DNA of 64,000 nt from Cytophagaceae bacterium (GCA_006969745.1 CP030886.1:1399234-1463233); one strand, 5' to 3'. Counted from the stretch's first letter, positions 9,823 to 19,479 are shown. Notes: generated from the letters alone by a model not told the origin. Made by a program: numbers and translations.

Positions 9823-11005
9823 TTTAATTCAGGAAATAAAGTCCTTATCAGAAAAATATTTTGAGGAAATCCTTGAAACAAGAAGACATATTCATGCCCA
9901 TCCGGAGCTTTCTTTTCAAGAAAATGACACAGCTGATTTTATAGAAAAAAAATTAAATGAGTTTGGAATAAAAGATACCAGACGCATAGCAGATACAGGC
10001 GTTACTTTTTGTCTGAATGGAAAGGGAGAAGGAAAAACAATCGCTCTGCGTGCGGACATAGATGCACTGCCAATCCATGAAGCAAATGATATTGATTATA
10101 AATCTCAGAATGAAGGCGTGATGCATGCATGTGGCCATGATGTCCACACAGCAAATCTTTTAGGTGCAGCAAAAATATTATCCGGACTTACAGACCATTT
10201 TTCTGGCACTATCAAGTTCATATTTCAACCTGCAGAAGAAAAATCCCCCGGTGGTGCTTCCATCCTTATCAAAGAAGGAATTCTGAAAAATCCGGCTCCT
10301 CAAAGAATTTTAGGGCAGCATGTTATGCCACTTATCCCCGAAGGAAAAGTTGGATTTAGGAAGGGCAAATACATGGCGAGTGCCGATGAAGTGTATTTGA
10401 CAGTAAAAGGTAAAGGTGGTCATGCTGCAATGCCAGAGACCTTTGTTGATCCAATAGCTATTTCCAGCCAGATTATTGTTGCTCTTCAGCAAGTTGTAAG
10501 CAGAATGGCTAATCCTAAAATACCTTCAGTTCTTTCATTCGGTAAAATAGCAGGCGGTAATGTCAATAATGTGATTCCCAATGAAGTGAAAATCGATGGT
10601 ACATTCAGAACTTTTAATGAAGAGTGGCGCAAGCAGGCTCTTCAAAAAATAAGAGATATCTCCAACTCAATTGCTACCTCAATGGGTGGCTCATGTGATG
10701 TTCATATTGCGCCTGGATATCCCTTTCTGGTTAATGACGAGGACTATACAACCAAAAATATCGAAGCTGCCAAAGCTTATATGGGAGCTGAAAATGTGGT
10801 GGAGTTGGATTTATGGATGGCAGCAGAAGATTTTGCCTTCTATACGCATGAGGTACCCGGCTGTTTTTACAGGCTTGGTACAAGAAACGAGGAAAAAGGT
10901 ATTGTATCAGGTGTACACACACCCACTTTCAACATTGACGAAAACGCTTTGAAAGTGGGCATGGGCCTGATGGCTTATCTAGCCATTAACGAACTAAACA
11001 ATTGA
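9815..11005 (+). CDS. M20-family amidohydrolase (N-acyl-amino-acid/hippurate hydrolase type)
   Basis: A 396-residue metal-dependent amidohydrolase. Characteristic segments are RRHIHAHPELSFQE (23-36), ALRADIDALPIHE (77-89), HACGHDVH (104-111, with the metal-bridging Cys and His), FQPAEEKSPGGA with the catalytic Glu pair, and the dimerisation domain after KGKGGHAAMPE. The family cleaves N-acyl amino acids or related amides; the substrate cannot be told from sequence. It has no signal peptide, so it acts in the cytoplasm. Its 3' end meets the convergent porin gene with a 3-bp gap and no obvious terminator between them. Confidence 0.93.
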   Translation: MTDLIQEIKSLSEKYFEEILETRRHIHAHPELSFQENDTADFIEKKLNEFGIKDTRRIADTGVTFCLNGKGEGKTIALRADIDALPIHEANDIDYKSQNEGVMHACGHDVHTANLLGAAKILSGLTDHFSGTIKFIFQPAEEKSPGGASILIKEGILKNPAPQRILGQHVMPLIPEGKVGFRKGKYMASADEVYLTVKGKGGHAAMPETFVDPIAISSQIIVALQQVVSRMANPKIPSVLSFGKIAGGNVNNVIPNEVKIDGTFRTFNEEWRKQALQKIRDISNSIATSMGGSCDVHIAPGYPFLVNDEDYTTKNIEAAKAYMGAENVVELDLWMAAEDFAFYTHEVPGCFYRLGTRNEEKGIVSGVHTPTFNIDENALKVGMGLMAYLAINELNN

Positions 11006-11008
11006 TTC

Positions 11009-12178
11009 TTAAAGAGCAATTTCGGTTTGGAATCTAAAGATCAGATATTCAGTCGTCTGACCAGGAAATGACTGATAACTGATATCAGTTTGGAATTTCA
11101 GATCATGCCCAGAAACATATCTTGACAAGCCAAGGGTGTATTCTCTTTGATCCGCAAATACCGTTTGAATTGCATCAGCATCTATATTGGTAAATCTGCC
11201 TGCCACTTCCCAATTAGACGGGAACAAATAGCCTGCTTGAAATACAAACCCAGTTCCGGTACCATATACTCCTGTATCATCATCTGAAGAACGTGCCGCA
11301 AACTCGGACATAGCTGAAAATCCATTGTATTTGAACATCATATCAGCAATAAATGAGGTAAGATCGCTCCCGATATACTCGCCATCCACATCTACTAAAA
11401 ACCCTCCGAGGTTTCCTCTCGATCTAGCTGCATTTAAATTTAAATCTCCTGTAATACCAATGGATAATTTTGGTGATGGTTCTCTTTTAAGATCTGAGCC
11501 AAAATAGTCACCTTTTCCTGTAAAACTTCCCATTGGAAGGAATTCCAATCTACCGGTAATTTGATGCCCGGATCCTGGATTTCTGGCTATGACATTACGT
11601 CCCTCTCCAAGAGAAACAGCCAACATCTGTCTAAACATGTCATTGGAGCTCTTATGTCTCAACTGAATCCCAACGTCCCGGTCTAGATTGTATCGCGAGT
11701 TCACCAAACTTCGATCTACAAATTGAAGGTTTTGAGATGAAATAACACGCTCCCTGTTTCCAGGTAATTTTGTCTGTCCCCACCATACTTGCCAATTATC
11801 AGCGAACTTCCATTTTACAACCGCGTCCAGCACAATGTTCGCAGTATTGCCTGATTCATTATTATGGCCACTCCTTTGATCTCGATTGGAAACGGCCAAC
11901 TCAAGTTTGTAAATAATGTTGGGGTCAATAGCCCAACCATCAAACTTCAAGCGAGTTCTCCGCACAAGAAGTGCATCTTGATATTCATCAGTATCTAAAT
12001 TATATCTTCCATCGTATAGTGTTTGGAATCTGAATCCGAATTTGAGAGCGAATGTTGAATCTTTCGCTACGAAGTTTAATCTCTTTCCCCATGTACTTGA
12101 CAAAGTGTCTTGAGCATTTACCAATTGAACACTGAAGACCAAAATCAATGAGAGAAGAGTCTTTTTGAAAAATTTCAT
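11009..12178 (-). CDS. OprP/OprO-like phosphate-selective porin
   Basis: A 389-residue outer-membrane beta-barrel protein. A signal peptide is visible at 1-22 (cleavage after VNA). The mature protein starts with WGKRLNFVAKDSTFALKFGFRFQTLYDGRY and continues with alternating beta-strand pattern, RRTRLKFDGWAIDPNIIYKLELAVSNRD, and a final strand ending FRFQTEIAL. This matches the phosphate-selective porin O/P family (PF07396). The gene diverges from two Na/Pi symporter genes, which supports a role in phosphate or other anion entry across the outer membrane. Selectivity is inferred from the family and context only. Confidence 0.8.
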   Translation of the reverse strand: MKFFKKTLLSLILVFSVQLVNAQDTLSSTWGKRLNFVAKDSTFALKFGFRFQTLYDGRYNLDTDEYQDALLVRRTRLKFDGWAIDPNIIYKLELAVSNRDQRSGHNNESGNTANIVLDAVVKWKFADNWQVWWGQTKLPGNRERVISSQNLQFVDRSLVNSRYNLDRDVGIQLRHKSSNDMFRQMLAVSLGEGRNVIARNPGSGHQITGRLEFLPMGSFTGKGDYFGSDLKREPSPKLSIGITGDLNLNAARSRGNLGGFLVDVDGEYIGSDLTSFIADMMFKYNGFSAMSEFAARSSDDDTGVYGTGTGFVFQAGYLFPSNWEVAGRFTNIDADAIQTVFADQREYTLGLSRYVSGHDLKFQTDISYQSFPGQTTEYLIFRFQTEIAL

Positions 12179-12372
12179 GAATAATTAATGATTTTTTTAC
12201 GAAAACGCAATATTAGCTTTTTCTATGTTATCTAAATGTTTTCTACGTGTTAAATACACGAACAGCCTAAACATACGATCAAAGGGGAAAATCGGATTGA
12301 ACAACCTTCAGTATTCATTAAATCAACATTTAGAATACATGATTTCTTAACATATACAAAACATTGGACGAA

Positions 12373-12380
12373 TACCTTTG
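12373..12380 (+). promoter_or_regulatory. Bacteroidota -7 element before Na/Pi symporter
   Basis: TACCTTTG matches TAnnTTTG and ends 18 bp before the ATG at 12399. No clear TTTG partner is seen at the -33 position, so an activator may be needed. No convincing Pho-box-like direct repeat was found in the 220-bp divergent region. Confidence 0.5.
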
Positions 12381-12398
12381 CAGCATTAAATATTAACC

Positions 12399-14114
12399 AT
12401 GGAATACGGAATTTTCGAACTACTTAACCTAATTGGCGCACTTGGTTTTTTCATCTATGGCATGAAAGTCATGAGCGAAGGCATCCAGAAGGTAGCTGGA
12501 GCAAAAATGAGGAATATCCTCAGCTCTATGACTTCAAATCGATTCAAAGGAGTTTTCACTGGGTTTACAATCACGAGCTTGGTGCAGTCTTCATCAGCAA
12601 CGACTGTGCTTGTAGTAAGTTTTGTAAATGCCGGGCTTCTTTCACTCACCGAATCAATTGGTGTGATTATGGGTGCCAATATTGGTACTACAATCACTGC
12701 ATGGTTAATTTCAATTGTAGGGTTTAAGGTTAAGATCGCTAACTATGCCCTGCCAATTATTGCGATTGGATTCCCTTTGATGTTTTTCAATCGAGAGCGA
12801 TTGAAATTCTGGGGAGAAGTATTAGTAGGTTTTGCGCTGCTTTTCATGGGACTGGCACTTTTAAAGGATTCAGTACCTGATCTAAAGGCCAATCCGGAAA
12901 TATTGGAATTCTTAAGCCGATATACTGACTTAGGTTACTTATCAATTTTACTATTTGTTCTTATTGGCACCGGACTAACGGTGGTTGTCCAATCTTCAAG
13001 TGCAGCTATGGCGCTCACACTCGTAATGGCCAACAATGGATGGATTCCATTCGAATTGGCTGCAGCAATGGTCCTTGGAGAAAATATTGGAACGACCATC
13101 ACTGCTAACCTTGCCGCACTAGTCGGTAACGTCCATGCAAAAAGAGCCGCTCTCTCGCATTTGATTTTTAACCTATTTGGAGTTCTTTGGATTCTCATTC
13201 TGATAAGGCCTGCATTAAATCTAGTTGATTGGTATTTGGTTTCGAGTGGTTCTGCCTCTCCGTTTGCCTCTGCTACGAGTATACCTATTGCTCTTTCAAT
13301 TTTTCACTCCACATTCAATATTTTAAATACACTCTTATTGGTTTGGTTTGTGAATTTCATTGCTAAGACGGTAACGAAAGCAATCAAATCTACTGGTGAA
13401 GATGAATTCTCGCTAGAATATATCAGTACGGGAATGATGAATACGTCGGAGCTATCAATAGAAGAAGCTAGAAAGGAAACTGTGCGAATGGGTGAAATGA
13501 CACAGAAAATGTCAAAGCAATTTCAAAGTCTCATAGTCGAGGAAAAACCTAAAAAGGTGAAGAAGCTTCTGAAAAAGATTAGAGATTATGAAATTATCAC
13601 CGATAGAATGGAGCATGAAATTGGTGAATATCTTATGAAAGTATCATCTGATGGTACGCTTAGTAAAACGAGTGCTATTAAAGTGACGAGCCTCTTAAGT
13701 GCGGTCAATGACTTGGAGCGTATCGGAGATATATTTTTCCAAATGTCGCGTGACATTGAGCGTATCCTGAAGAGTGATAAGAAATTCAAAAATAAGCAGG
13801 TGAAGAGTCTTCAGGAGATGATGGAACTTGTAGATGAAGCACTTGAAATTATGCACGGAAACCTTGACTCAACCGAAAAGGTAAACTCACTGGAGCCTGC
13901 TATGATCGTTGAAGAAAAGATTGATGCATTAAGAAATACGCTCAGAAAGGGCTTAACAAAAGACATAGAGAAAGATAAATACGACCCGCAAAGAGATGGT
14001 TGGTACAAAGATCTTTTCCATCTGTGTGAAAAGGTTGGTGATCATGCCATCAACGTCTCTGAGGCAATGACTGGCGAAAAAGAACGTGAGCTAAAAGAAG
14101 AGCTAGAGGGATGA
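12399..14114 (+). CDS. Na/Pi symporter with C-terminal PhoU-like domain
   Basis: A 571-residue sodium-dependent phosphate transporter of the NptA/PF02690 family. The two inverted transport repeats carry the signature QSSSA (63-67 and 198-202), each followed by a conserved GANIGTTIT-type segment (93-101; GENIGTTIT in the second). About eight membrane helices span residues 5-330. Residues about 350-565 are a cytoplasmic, Lys/Glu-rich helical region like PhoU (MTQKMSKQFQSLI, VNDLERIGDIF, KVGDHAINVSEAM), probably a regulatory domain. Its TGA overlaps the start of a second symporter gene, so the two are translationally coupled. Confidence 0.93.
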   Translation: MEYGIFELLNLIGALGFFIYGMKVMSEGIQKVAGAKMRNILSSMTSNRFKGVFTGFTITSLVQSSSATTVLVVSFVNAGLLSLTESIGVIMGANIGTTITAWLISIVGFKVKIANYALPIIAIGFPLMFFNRERLKFWGEVLVGFALLFMGLALLKDSVPDLKANPEILEFLSRYTDLGYLSILLFVLIGTGLTVVVQSSSAAMALTLVMANNGWIPFELAAAMVLGENIGTTITANLAALVGNVHAKRAALSHLIFNLFGVLWILILIRPALNLVDWYLVSSGSASPFASATSIPIALSIFHSTFNILNTLLLVWFVNFIAKTVTKAIKSTGEDEFSLEYISTGMMNTSELSIEEARKETVRMGEMTQKMSKQFQSLIVEEKPKKVKKLLKKIRDYEIITDRMEHEIGEYLMKVSSDGTLSKTSAIKVTSLLSAVNDLERIGDIFFQMSRDIERILKSDKKFKNKQVKSLQEMMELVDEALEIMHGNLDSTEKVNSLEPAMIVEEKIDALRNTLRKGLTKDIEKDKYDPQRDGWYKDLFHLCEKVGDHAINVSEAMTGEKERELKEELEG

Positions 14115-15280
14115 TAAATGATCTTCTCCTGTCATTTGACATGGAAAAAAGTAATCATCAAACCATACTATCCAGGATCATTGTAATTGGCATTTCAATT
14201 CTGGTATTCCTACTATCTATTGAGATAATGGGAATGTCAATAGCCGAGATGACCGGCGGTATGGTGGACAGCATTTCTGCTGTTACAGCCAATCCATTTA
14301 TTGGATTGTTCATTGGTTTGCTTTCCACGGCGTTGTTGCAAAGCAGCTCCACTACTACTTCTATTGCAGTTGCAACTGTGGCATCAGGTGCATTGAGCCT
14401 TCAAAATGCTATCCCAATCATTTTGGGTGCAAATATTGGGACAACCATTACAAGCACCATTATCTCCATGAGCTACATATCAAAGCAAAAAGAATTTAGA
14501 AGAGCTGTGGCTGCCGGTACATCGCACGATTTTTTCAATATTCTCACTGTGCTGCTGCTATTTCCTTTAGAGGTAAAATATAGGTTTCTTGAAAAAAGTA
14601 GTATTCTTATTTCGTCCGCTATTCATGTTGGAGGAGAAGCAGGAATTGAAAGTGGCTCTTTTGGATTATCTATTTTTGAAACCTCCACTTCATGGATAGT
14701 TGCTACTCTAGGCCCTATTCTTTCATTGCTCATCGGAATTCTGCTGCTCTTTGCGTGTATTAAGTTTATATCCAAGTGGCTTTATAAGATTCTGATTGGA
14801 AAGACTAAAGACCGGTTTGAAAATGTTGTCTTCAAAAATAAATTTCGGGCATTCGGATGGGGACTTGTCATCACCTCGGTTGCGCAATCAAGTTCGTTGA
14901 CTACTTCTTTAATTGTACCTCTCGTTGCTACCGGAAAGGTGAAAGTAAGAAAGGCTTTCCAATTTATTCTCGGAGCTAACATAGGCACAACCATTACCGC
15001 GTTGCTTGCGGCTATATTTCAGTCTGAAGCCGCCATTGGCCTGGCGATCGTTCACCTGCTGTTCAATCTGATTGGTGTGGTGCTTTTCTTTTCGGTTCCT
15101 TACCTATCAAAAGTACCGGTATTTCTGGCTAAAAAAATGGGTATTCTCACTACTCGAGTACGATTGGTGGGATTTGCATATATCTTTTTGGCCTTCTTTT
15201 TATTGCCATTCACTTTGATATATATATCAAAGTCTGCAGAAAAAAATATTGATTCTGTAGAAGTGCGGACAGAAGATTAG
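14111..15280 (+). CDS. second Na/Pi symporter, without PhoU domain
   Basis: A 389-residue paralogue of the preceding transporter, with QSSST (77-81) and QSSSL (about 258-262) repeats and two copies of LGANIGTTIT. It lacks the PhoU-like tail, so it is shorter than its neighbour. The start overlaps the previous stop (ATGATAA); an ATG at 14141 is an alternative. Two adjacent, coupled symporters next to an OprP-like porin suggest a dedicated phosphate route. Whether the two proteins work as one complex or under different conditions is not decidable here. Confidence 0.9.
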   Translation: MINDLLLSFDMEKSNHQTILSRIIVIGISILVFLLSIEIMGMSIAEMTGGMVDSISAVTANPFIGLFIGLLSTALLQSSSTTTSIAVATVASGALSLQNAIPIILGANIGTTITSTIISMSYISKQKEFRRAVAAGTSHDFFNILTVLLLFPLEVKYRFLEKSSILISSAIHVGGEAGIESGSFGLSIFETSTSWIVATLGPILSLLIGILLLFACIKFISKWLYKILIGKTKDRFENVVFKNKFRAFGWGLVITSVAQSSSLTTSLIVPLVATGKVKVRKAFQFILGANIGTTITALLAAIFQSEAAIGLAIVHLLFNLIGVVLFFSVPYLSKVPVFLAKKMGILTTRVRLVGFAYIFLAFFLLPFTLIYISKSAEKNIDSVEVRTED

Positions 15281-15304
15281 CTTTGCAGATAAAAGCAGGC
15301 AGAT

Positions 15305-15664
15305 ATGGCATCATCCGCTAGAAAGGTGATTGATAACATTGTAGAATTCATTGAGGTAAAGACTGAGCAGGTCAAGCTTAAGATTATTGCTAAGGTAGCT
15401 CGAATGCTTTCAGGTGTTATTGCTCTTTCCATGCTGGCTCTTTTCACGATGTTCTTTCTTTTCTTCCTGAGTTTTGCCTTTGCTGAAATGATTAACAATG
15501 GATTAGATAGCAACTACTTAGGCTATCTCATCATTTCCGGAGGCTACCTTCTGATAATCATCACTGTTGTTTTATTACTCAAGACCAGAAAGATGCAGAA
15601 GTGGATTGAAAATCTGATTGTAAAACTAGAAGAAGCCAAGTATGAGCAAAAAAGAGACCATTGA
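15305..15664 (+). CDS. holin superfamily III-like small membrane protein
   Basis: A 119-residue protein with an amphipathic N-terminal helix (DNIVEFIEVKTEQVKLKIIAK), two strong membrane helices (about 38-62 and 76-96) and a charged C-terminal tail. The arrangement matches PF07332 (Phage_holin_3_6/DUF1469), a family common in bacterial chromosomes and mostly not involved in phage lysis. No phage genes are nearby. It overlaps the next gene by 23 bases and lies 24 bp after the symporter, so it belongs to the same transcript. Its role is unknown. Confidence 0.75.
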   Translation: MASSARKVIDNIVEFIEVKTEQVKLKIIAKVARMLSGVIALSMLALFTMFFLFFLSFAFAEMINNGLDSNYLGYLIISGGYLLIIITVVLLLKTRKMQKWIENLIVKLEEAKYEQKRDH

Positions 15665-16013
15665 AGATCGGGTGAAATCTCTTGAAGAAAGAGAAAAAAA
15701 GATTAAGCTTCAGATTGATAGTGATTCCGACGAAATGAAGGATCGTGCATTAAGAATAGGAAAAATTGCGCTCATCACAGGCGTGATCACAATCTTAGGC
15801 TATTGGATATTCAACATCATTTTTCAAGACGATGAGGAAGAAAAACCAAAGAAGAAGAAAAAGAATCGAGGTTCGGAATCAAAAGGATTTAGCCAAAGAA
15901 TCACGGCACTTGCCATGCCATATTTGAACAAGATGTTGGACGGGATTTTAGATGAAGATGAGGAAACAAATGAAGGGGAGAAGTCTAAAAACGAAATAGC
16001 AGAGAACGACTAA
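15642..16013 (+). CDS. small single-pass membrane protein of unknown function
   Basis: A 123-residue protein: a charged N-terminal helix (DRVKSLEEREKKIKLQI), one membrane helix at about 42-63 (LITGVITILGYWIFNIIF), then an acidic and lysine-rich linker (DDEEEKPKKKKKNRG), an amphipathic segment and an acidic tail. No family was recognised. Genes of this form often sit beside the PF07332 protein in Bacteroidota. It overlaps the preceding gene by 23 bases and the convergent AraC gene by 4 at its stop. Confidence 0.7.
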   Translation: MSKKETIEDRVKSLEEREKKIKLQIDSDSDEMKDRALRIGKIALITGVITILGYWIFNIIFQDDEEEKPKKKKKNRGSESKGFSQRITALAMPYLNKMLDGILDEDEETNEGEKSKNEIAEND

Positions 16014-16924
16014 ACATTCATCAAAGATTCACGTCTTCTCATCTTACCTGCAGGTATTCCAAACATCATTTTAAACCTCCTACAGAAATAGGCAGTATCC
16101 TTATAGCCCACCTCTTTTCCAATATCTCTTATACTTTTCTTACTGGTCCTCAACAGGTTTACTGCAGCTTCCATTCTTTGATATTCTATATAATCTTGAG
16201 GATTAATGCCTGTGAGCATTTTAAAATACTGACCTACATAGTCCTCAGATACGTTCGCCACATTGGCAAGTACTTTATTAGATAGATCTTCGGACAAATG
16301 TTCCTTGATAAACGTGAAAATATCAATAAGGCGTGGATCTTTAAAATAGGTGCTGTTAGTGGCTAATTTTTCTACAAATAGGCTGTTGTTTAGAATATAC
16401 CTTATCAGTTCAATTGTCATATTCTCTGTAAGAACCTTCACAATCCGATCTCTGCCAGGCATGCTATCTTTCACTTCATCATTTATTTGCTTAATTAAAC
16501 CTGCAAGCTTGTAGTTCTCTTCAATTTTGAAAGGTGGAATATCTAAAGATGAAAAGAAGTTAACAGAATCGAACGCTTTGGCATCAAATGCGACGTAACT
16601 ATAGTGTTCATCACTTACAGAATGCTCACCGAATGATTTTAAGAATTGATCCTTATTGGTAAGGAAGTCGTCCTTTGAAAGAATTGTTGGCGTTCCTGCT
16701 CCGTAGCTCATAGAAATGGGACGGCCTCCCGGCACAAAAATCACGTCTCCTTCGGTAGCGGTTTCTTTTTCCTTTCCAAACTTTATCTCGCCACCGGTAA
16801 CTAACAATAAGTAGTTCTCAACTTCGTAGTTATTATCAATGGTAACCGGCTTCAAAATATTAATATTTTTAGCCTTTACGAATCTTATTTCTAACGATTC
16901 GATGATTTTGTTATAGTCCTCCAT
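16010..16924 (-). CDS. AraC-family transcriptional regulator
   Basis: A 304-residue regulator. The C-terminal 100 residues form the double HTH of AraC proteins: IFTFIKEHLSEDLSNKVLANVANVS, DYVGQYFKMLTGINPQDYI, then IRDIGKEVGYKDTAYFCRRFKMMFGIPAGKMRR. The N-terminal 190 residues resemble a cupin-like sensor (GGEIKFGKEKETATEGDVIFVPGGRPISM). The ligand is unknown. The gene is convergent with the small membrane protein gene and upstream of, on the same strand as, an acyl-CoA dehydrogenase read toward it; the distance (114 bp) leaves separate transcription possible. Confidence 0.9.
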   Translation of the reverse strand: MEDYNKIIESLEIRFVKAKNINILKPVTIDNNYEVENYLLLVTGGEIKFGKEKETATEGDVIFVPGGRPISMSYGAGTPTILSKDDFLTNKDQFLKSFGEHSVSDEHYSYVAFDAKAFDSVNFFSSLDIPPFKIEENYKLAGLIKQINDEVKDSMPGRDRIVKVLTENMTIELIRYILNNSLFVEKLATNSTYFKDPRLIDIFTFIKEHLSEDLSNKVLANVANVSEDYVGQYFKMLTGINPQDYIEYQRMEAAVNLLRTSKKSIRDIGKEVGYKDTAYFCRRFKMMFGIPAGKMRRRESLMNV

Positions 16925-17038
16925 TTATCATTATAGCGGGTTAATCTATTACCAGGTAGTAGAATAATAGGACGAATCTAATAATATTCGTCCTCAAAAC
17001 CTAATAAACGAACGGAGGGTGATTTTCTTGCTATTGAA

Positions 17039-18178
17039 CTATTTCAATAAACCTCTGGAAATAACTATACGTTGTATTTCTGAAGTGCCTTCATAAATCT
17101 GCGTAATTTTGGCATCACGCATGAGTCGCTCTACATGAAACTCTTTCACAAAACCATAGCCACCATGAATTTGCACGGCTTCAACCGTTTGTTTCATAGC
17201 CACTTCAGAGGCAAATAATTTTGCCATTGCACCTTCCTGAGAAAAGTCTTCACCAGCATCTTTCTTTTGTGCAGCATTTAAGCATAGAAGTCGCGCTGCT
17301 TCAATCTGGGTAGCCATATCCGCTAGTTTGAATTGAATGGCTTGGTGCTTTGAAATTTCAACTCCAAATGCCTTGCGTTCTTGAGAATACTTTAATGCAA
17401 GCTCCATAGCCCCGGAAGCAATTCCCAGAGCTTGAGATGCAATACCAATTCTACCTCCATTTAGGACATTCATAGCGAATGAAAATCCAAATCCATCTTC
17501 ACCAATTCTATTCTCTTTTGGCACTTTTACATCCTGAAACATAAGAGAGTGTGTATCACTTCCTCTGATACCTAGCTTATCTTCTTTCTTACCTACTACG
17601 AAACCTTCCATCCCTTTCTCTATAATCAGGGCATTGATGCCTTTGTGTTTCTTTTCGGGATCCGTCTGAGCCATTACAATATAATATGAAGCTGAATTAC
17701 CGTTGGTGATCCAGTTCTTAGTTCCATTCAGCAAGTAATGGTCTCCTTTGTCTTCAGCGGTCGTTCTTTGAGAAGTTGCGTCAGAGCCAGCCTCAGGTTC
17801 TGAAAGACAAAAAGCTCCAATTTTTTGTCCGCTTGCCAGTGGCTTCAAATATTTTTCTTTTTGCTCCTCAGAGCCATATTTTTCCAATCCCCAGCAAACC
17901 AATGAATTATTCACAGACATGCACACAGATGTCGAAGCGTCTACTTTTGAGATTTCTTCCATTGCCAAAACGTATGAAACCGTATCCATGCCGCTTCCAC
18001 CATATTTAGGATCTACCATCATTCCCATAAAGCCCAGCTCACCCAATTGCTTGATCTGATCTGCAGGAAACTGCTGCTTTTCATCACGCTCAATTACACC
18101 CGGTAAAAGCTCTTTTTGTGCGAAATCTCTTGCCGCATCCCTTACTGCTAATTGCTCCTCTGTAAAGTTGAAGTTCAT
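17039..18178 (-). CDS. short-chain acyl-CoA dehydrogenase
   Basis: A 379-residue FAD enzyme for the first oxidation step of fatty-acid or branched-chain acyl-CoA breakdown, passing electrons to ETF. Visible are the N-terminal helical domain (MNFNFTEEQLAVRDAARDFAQ), the FAD-binding segment AFCLSEPEAGSDATSQRTTA, WITNGNSASYYIV, RIGIASQALGIASGAME and QIHGGYGF, and the catalytic Glu at about 363 in QIYEGTSEIQR. Length and motifs fit the butyryl-CoA type, but chain-length preference is uncertain. A -7 element lies upstream at 18212-18219. Confidence 0.95.
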   Translation of the reverse strand: MNFNFTEEQLAVRDAARDFAQKELLPGVIERDEKQQFPADQIKQLGELGFMGMMVDPKYGGSGMDTVSYVLAMEEISKVDASTSVCMSVNNSLVCWGLEKYGSEEQKEKYLKPLASGQKIGAFCLSEPEAGSDATSQRTTAEDKGDHYLLNGTKNWITNGNSASYYIVMAQTDPEKKHKGINALIIEKGMEGFVVGKKEDKLGIRGSDTHSLMFQDVKVPKENRIGEDGFGFSFAMNVLNGGRIGIASQALGIASGAMELALKYSQERKAFGVEISKHQAIQFKLADMATQIEAARLLCLNAAQKKDAGEDFSQEGAMAKLFASEVAMKQTVEAVQIHGGYGFVKEFHVERLMRDAKITQIYEGTSEIQRIVISRGLLK

Positions 18179-18211
18179 CTGACTGTTAGATTAAAAATTA
18201 TTGAATGGCCG

Positions 18212-18219
18212 CAAATATA
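18212..18219 (-). promoter_or_regulatory. -7 element before acyl-CoA dehydrogenase
   Basis: On the minus strand TATATTTG, followed by CGG, matches TAnnTTTG and lies 33 bp before the start codon. No good TTTG is found 19 bp upstream. Confidence 0.5.
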
Positions 18220-18354
18220 TTCATTGTTATGCATGCAGTATAAACTTCTTTAATCAATAGATGTTTGTATCAAATTCGAATTGAACTATTCGGGTTTTAA
18301 ATGTGTCTTAACTTAGCTTAAGTAAAAAGCAGAAATCAAAATTTTAAAAATTTT

Positions 18355-19422
18355 ATGAAGAAAATCACAAAGAACTTATTAATGATTATGTCGGCGCTTG
18401 CAATTGTTACAATTGTTAGTTGTGGAGATGATAATGAAGACATAACAGTAAACACTGGAGATGGTATTGATGCCAAACTAAATATTAATTACGCAGATTC
18501 ATTAAATGCTGAAGTAAATACGGATGACATCACTGACTTCCAGGTTAATGTTAGAGTAGCAATCGAGTCAGACGAAACAGTAAGAAGAGTTTATATTACT
18601 CAGAACGTCTTCGGTCAAGGTGAAGAAGCTGTTGATGCTCCAGCACTTTTTGGTGCAAATATTGACACAAAAGGAGATGGATCTATAGATGTTGAGAATA
18701 GTTTTGATGGTTCACAAATTTATTTTTTCAATATAAGTACCGCCAACCTTCCTGCGGCATCCGGAACAATCGTGTATCGATTCTGGGCTACAAAGAACAA
18801 AGGCGATTTCAGAGATAGCGATAAAGACAGGCTTGAATCAGTTGCAACATTGGTTCTTGAACTTGGAACAGGGCAAAATCCTGATGCAGACTTGATTGAG
18901 GTAAGCGATGTTCAGTTATTTGCTCCCACTGCCGATTTGCAGTCAAATAGCTTCGTTTCTACAGCTGATGGAAATGTATATGCACTTGATGATTTTGAAA
19001 ACTCAGATTTGTGGGATGTTGGCTACACTGCTCAAGGAAATAACCCTCAGCTGACATCTGCTTTCAGTTCACCTCAAAGATTTATTGTTAACGGAGAAAA
19101 TGTTTCGTTTCAGGAACTAATAACTAGTGAAACAGGAGCCGAAGCATCTGAGCTGAATATGGTCTACTTTGTTGATATCGACGATTCATTTGATTTTGAC
19201 GGAGCTACAACTGCAGCAGATTTTGCAGACCTAGATGTTTCGTCAGGCAATTCACAAACAATTGACATTCCTACTGCAGCTAGCGGTGATCTTATCGCAT
19301 TTATTGATCAGTATGGGAAGAAAGGAATTATTAGAATAGATGTTCTTTTCGATGGAGATGGAGATGGAAACTATTTTGAAAGTAATGACTATGTTCAAAT
19401 CGATATTAAAGTTCAACCTTAA
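18355..19422 (+). CDS. lipoprotein of unknown function, acidic
   Basis: A 355-residue protein with a lipoprotein signal (lipobox IVSC, Cys23) followed by GDDNED, a start typical of Bacteroidota surface lipoproteins. The mature part is strongly acidic (many Asp/Glu, several DGDG and DxDxD patches near the end, such as DGDGDGNYFESND, that could bind calcium) and beta-rich. It stands alone, with its own terminator. No domain was recognised. Confidence 0.8.
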   Translation: MKKITKNLLMIMSALAIVTIVSCGDDNEDITVNTGDGIDAKLNINYADSLNAEVNTDDITDFQVNVRVAIESDETVRRVYITQNVFGQGEEAVDAPALFGANIDTKGDGSIDVENSFDGSQIYFFNISTANLPAASGTIVYRFWATKNKGDFRDSDKDRLESVATLVLELGTGQNPDADLIEVSDVQLFAPTADLQSNSFVSTADGNVYALDDFENSDLWDVGYTAQGNNPQLTSAFSSPQRFIVNGENVSFQELITSETGAEASELNMVYFVDIDDSFDFDGATTAADFADLDVSSGNSQTIDIPTAASGDLIAFIDQYGKKGIIRIDVLFDGDGDGNYFESNDYVQIDIKVQP

Positions 19423-19440
19423 GTTAGGGTAAGACATAAA

Positions 19441-19472
19441 AAAAGGCTCTCATAAATGAGAGCCTTTTTTAT
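19441..19472. terminator. bidirectional intrinsic terminator
   Basis: A perfect 12-bp stem pairs 19441-19452 with 19457-19468 around TAAA. It is flanked by A residues on the left and T residues on the right, so it can stop both the acidic-lipoprotein transcript on the plus strand and the zinc-protease transcript arriving on the minus strand. Confidence 0.9.
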
Positions 19473-19479
19473 TTATAGC

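Noticed and set aside
12179..12398. Pho box in the divergent porin/symporter region
   Set aside because: No convincing 7-bp direct repeats with 4-bp spacing were seen; only a -7 element can be supported.
15305..15664. Prophage holin
   Set aside because: PF07332-type proteins are common chromosomal genes; no lysin, structural or integrase genes are nearby.
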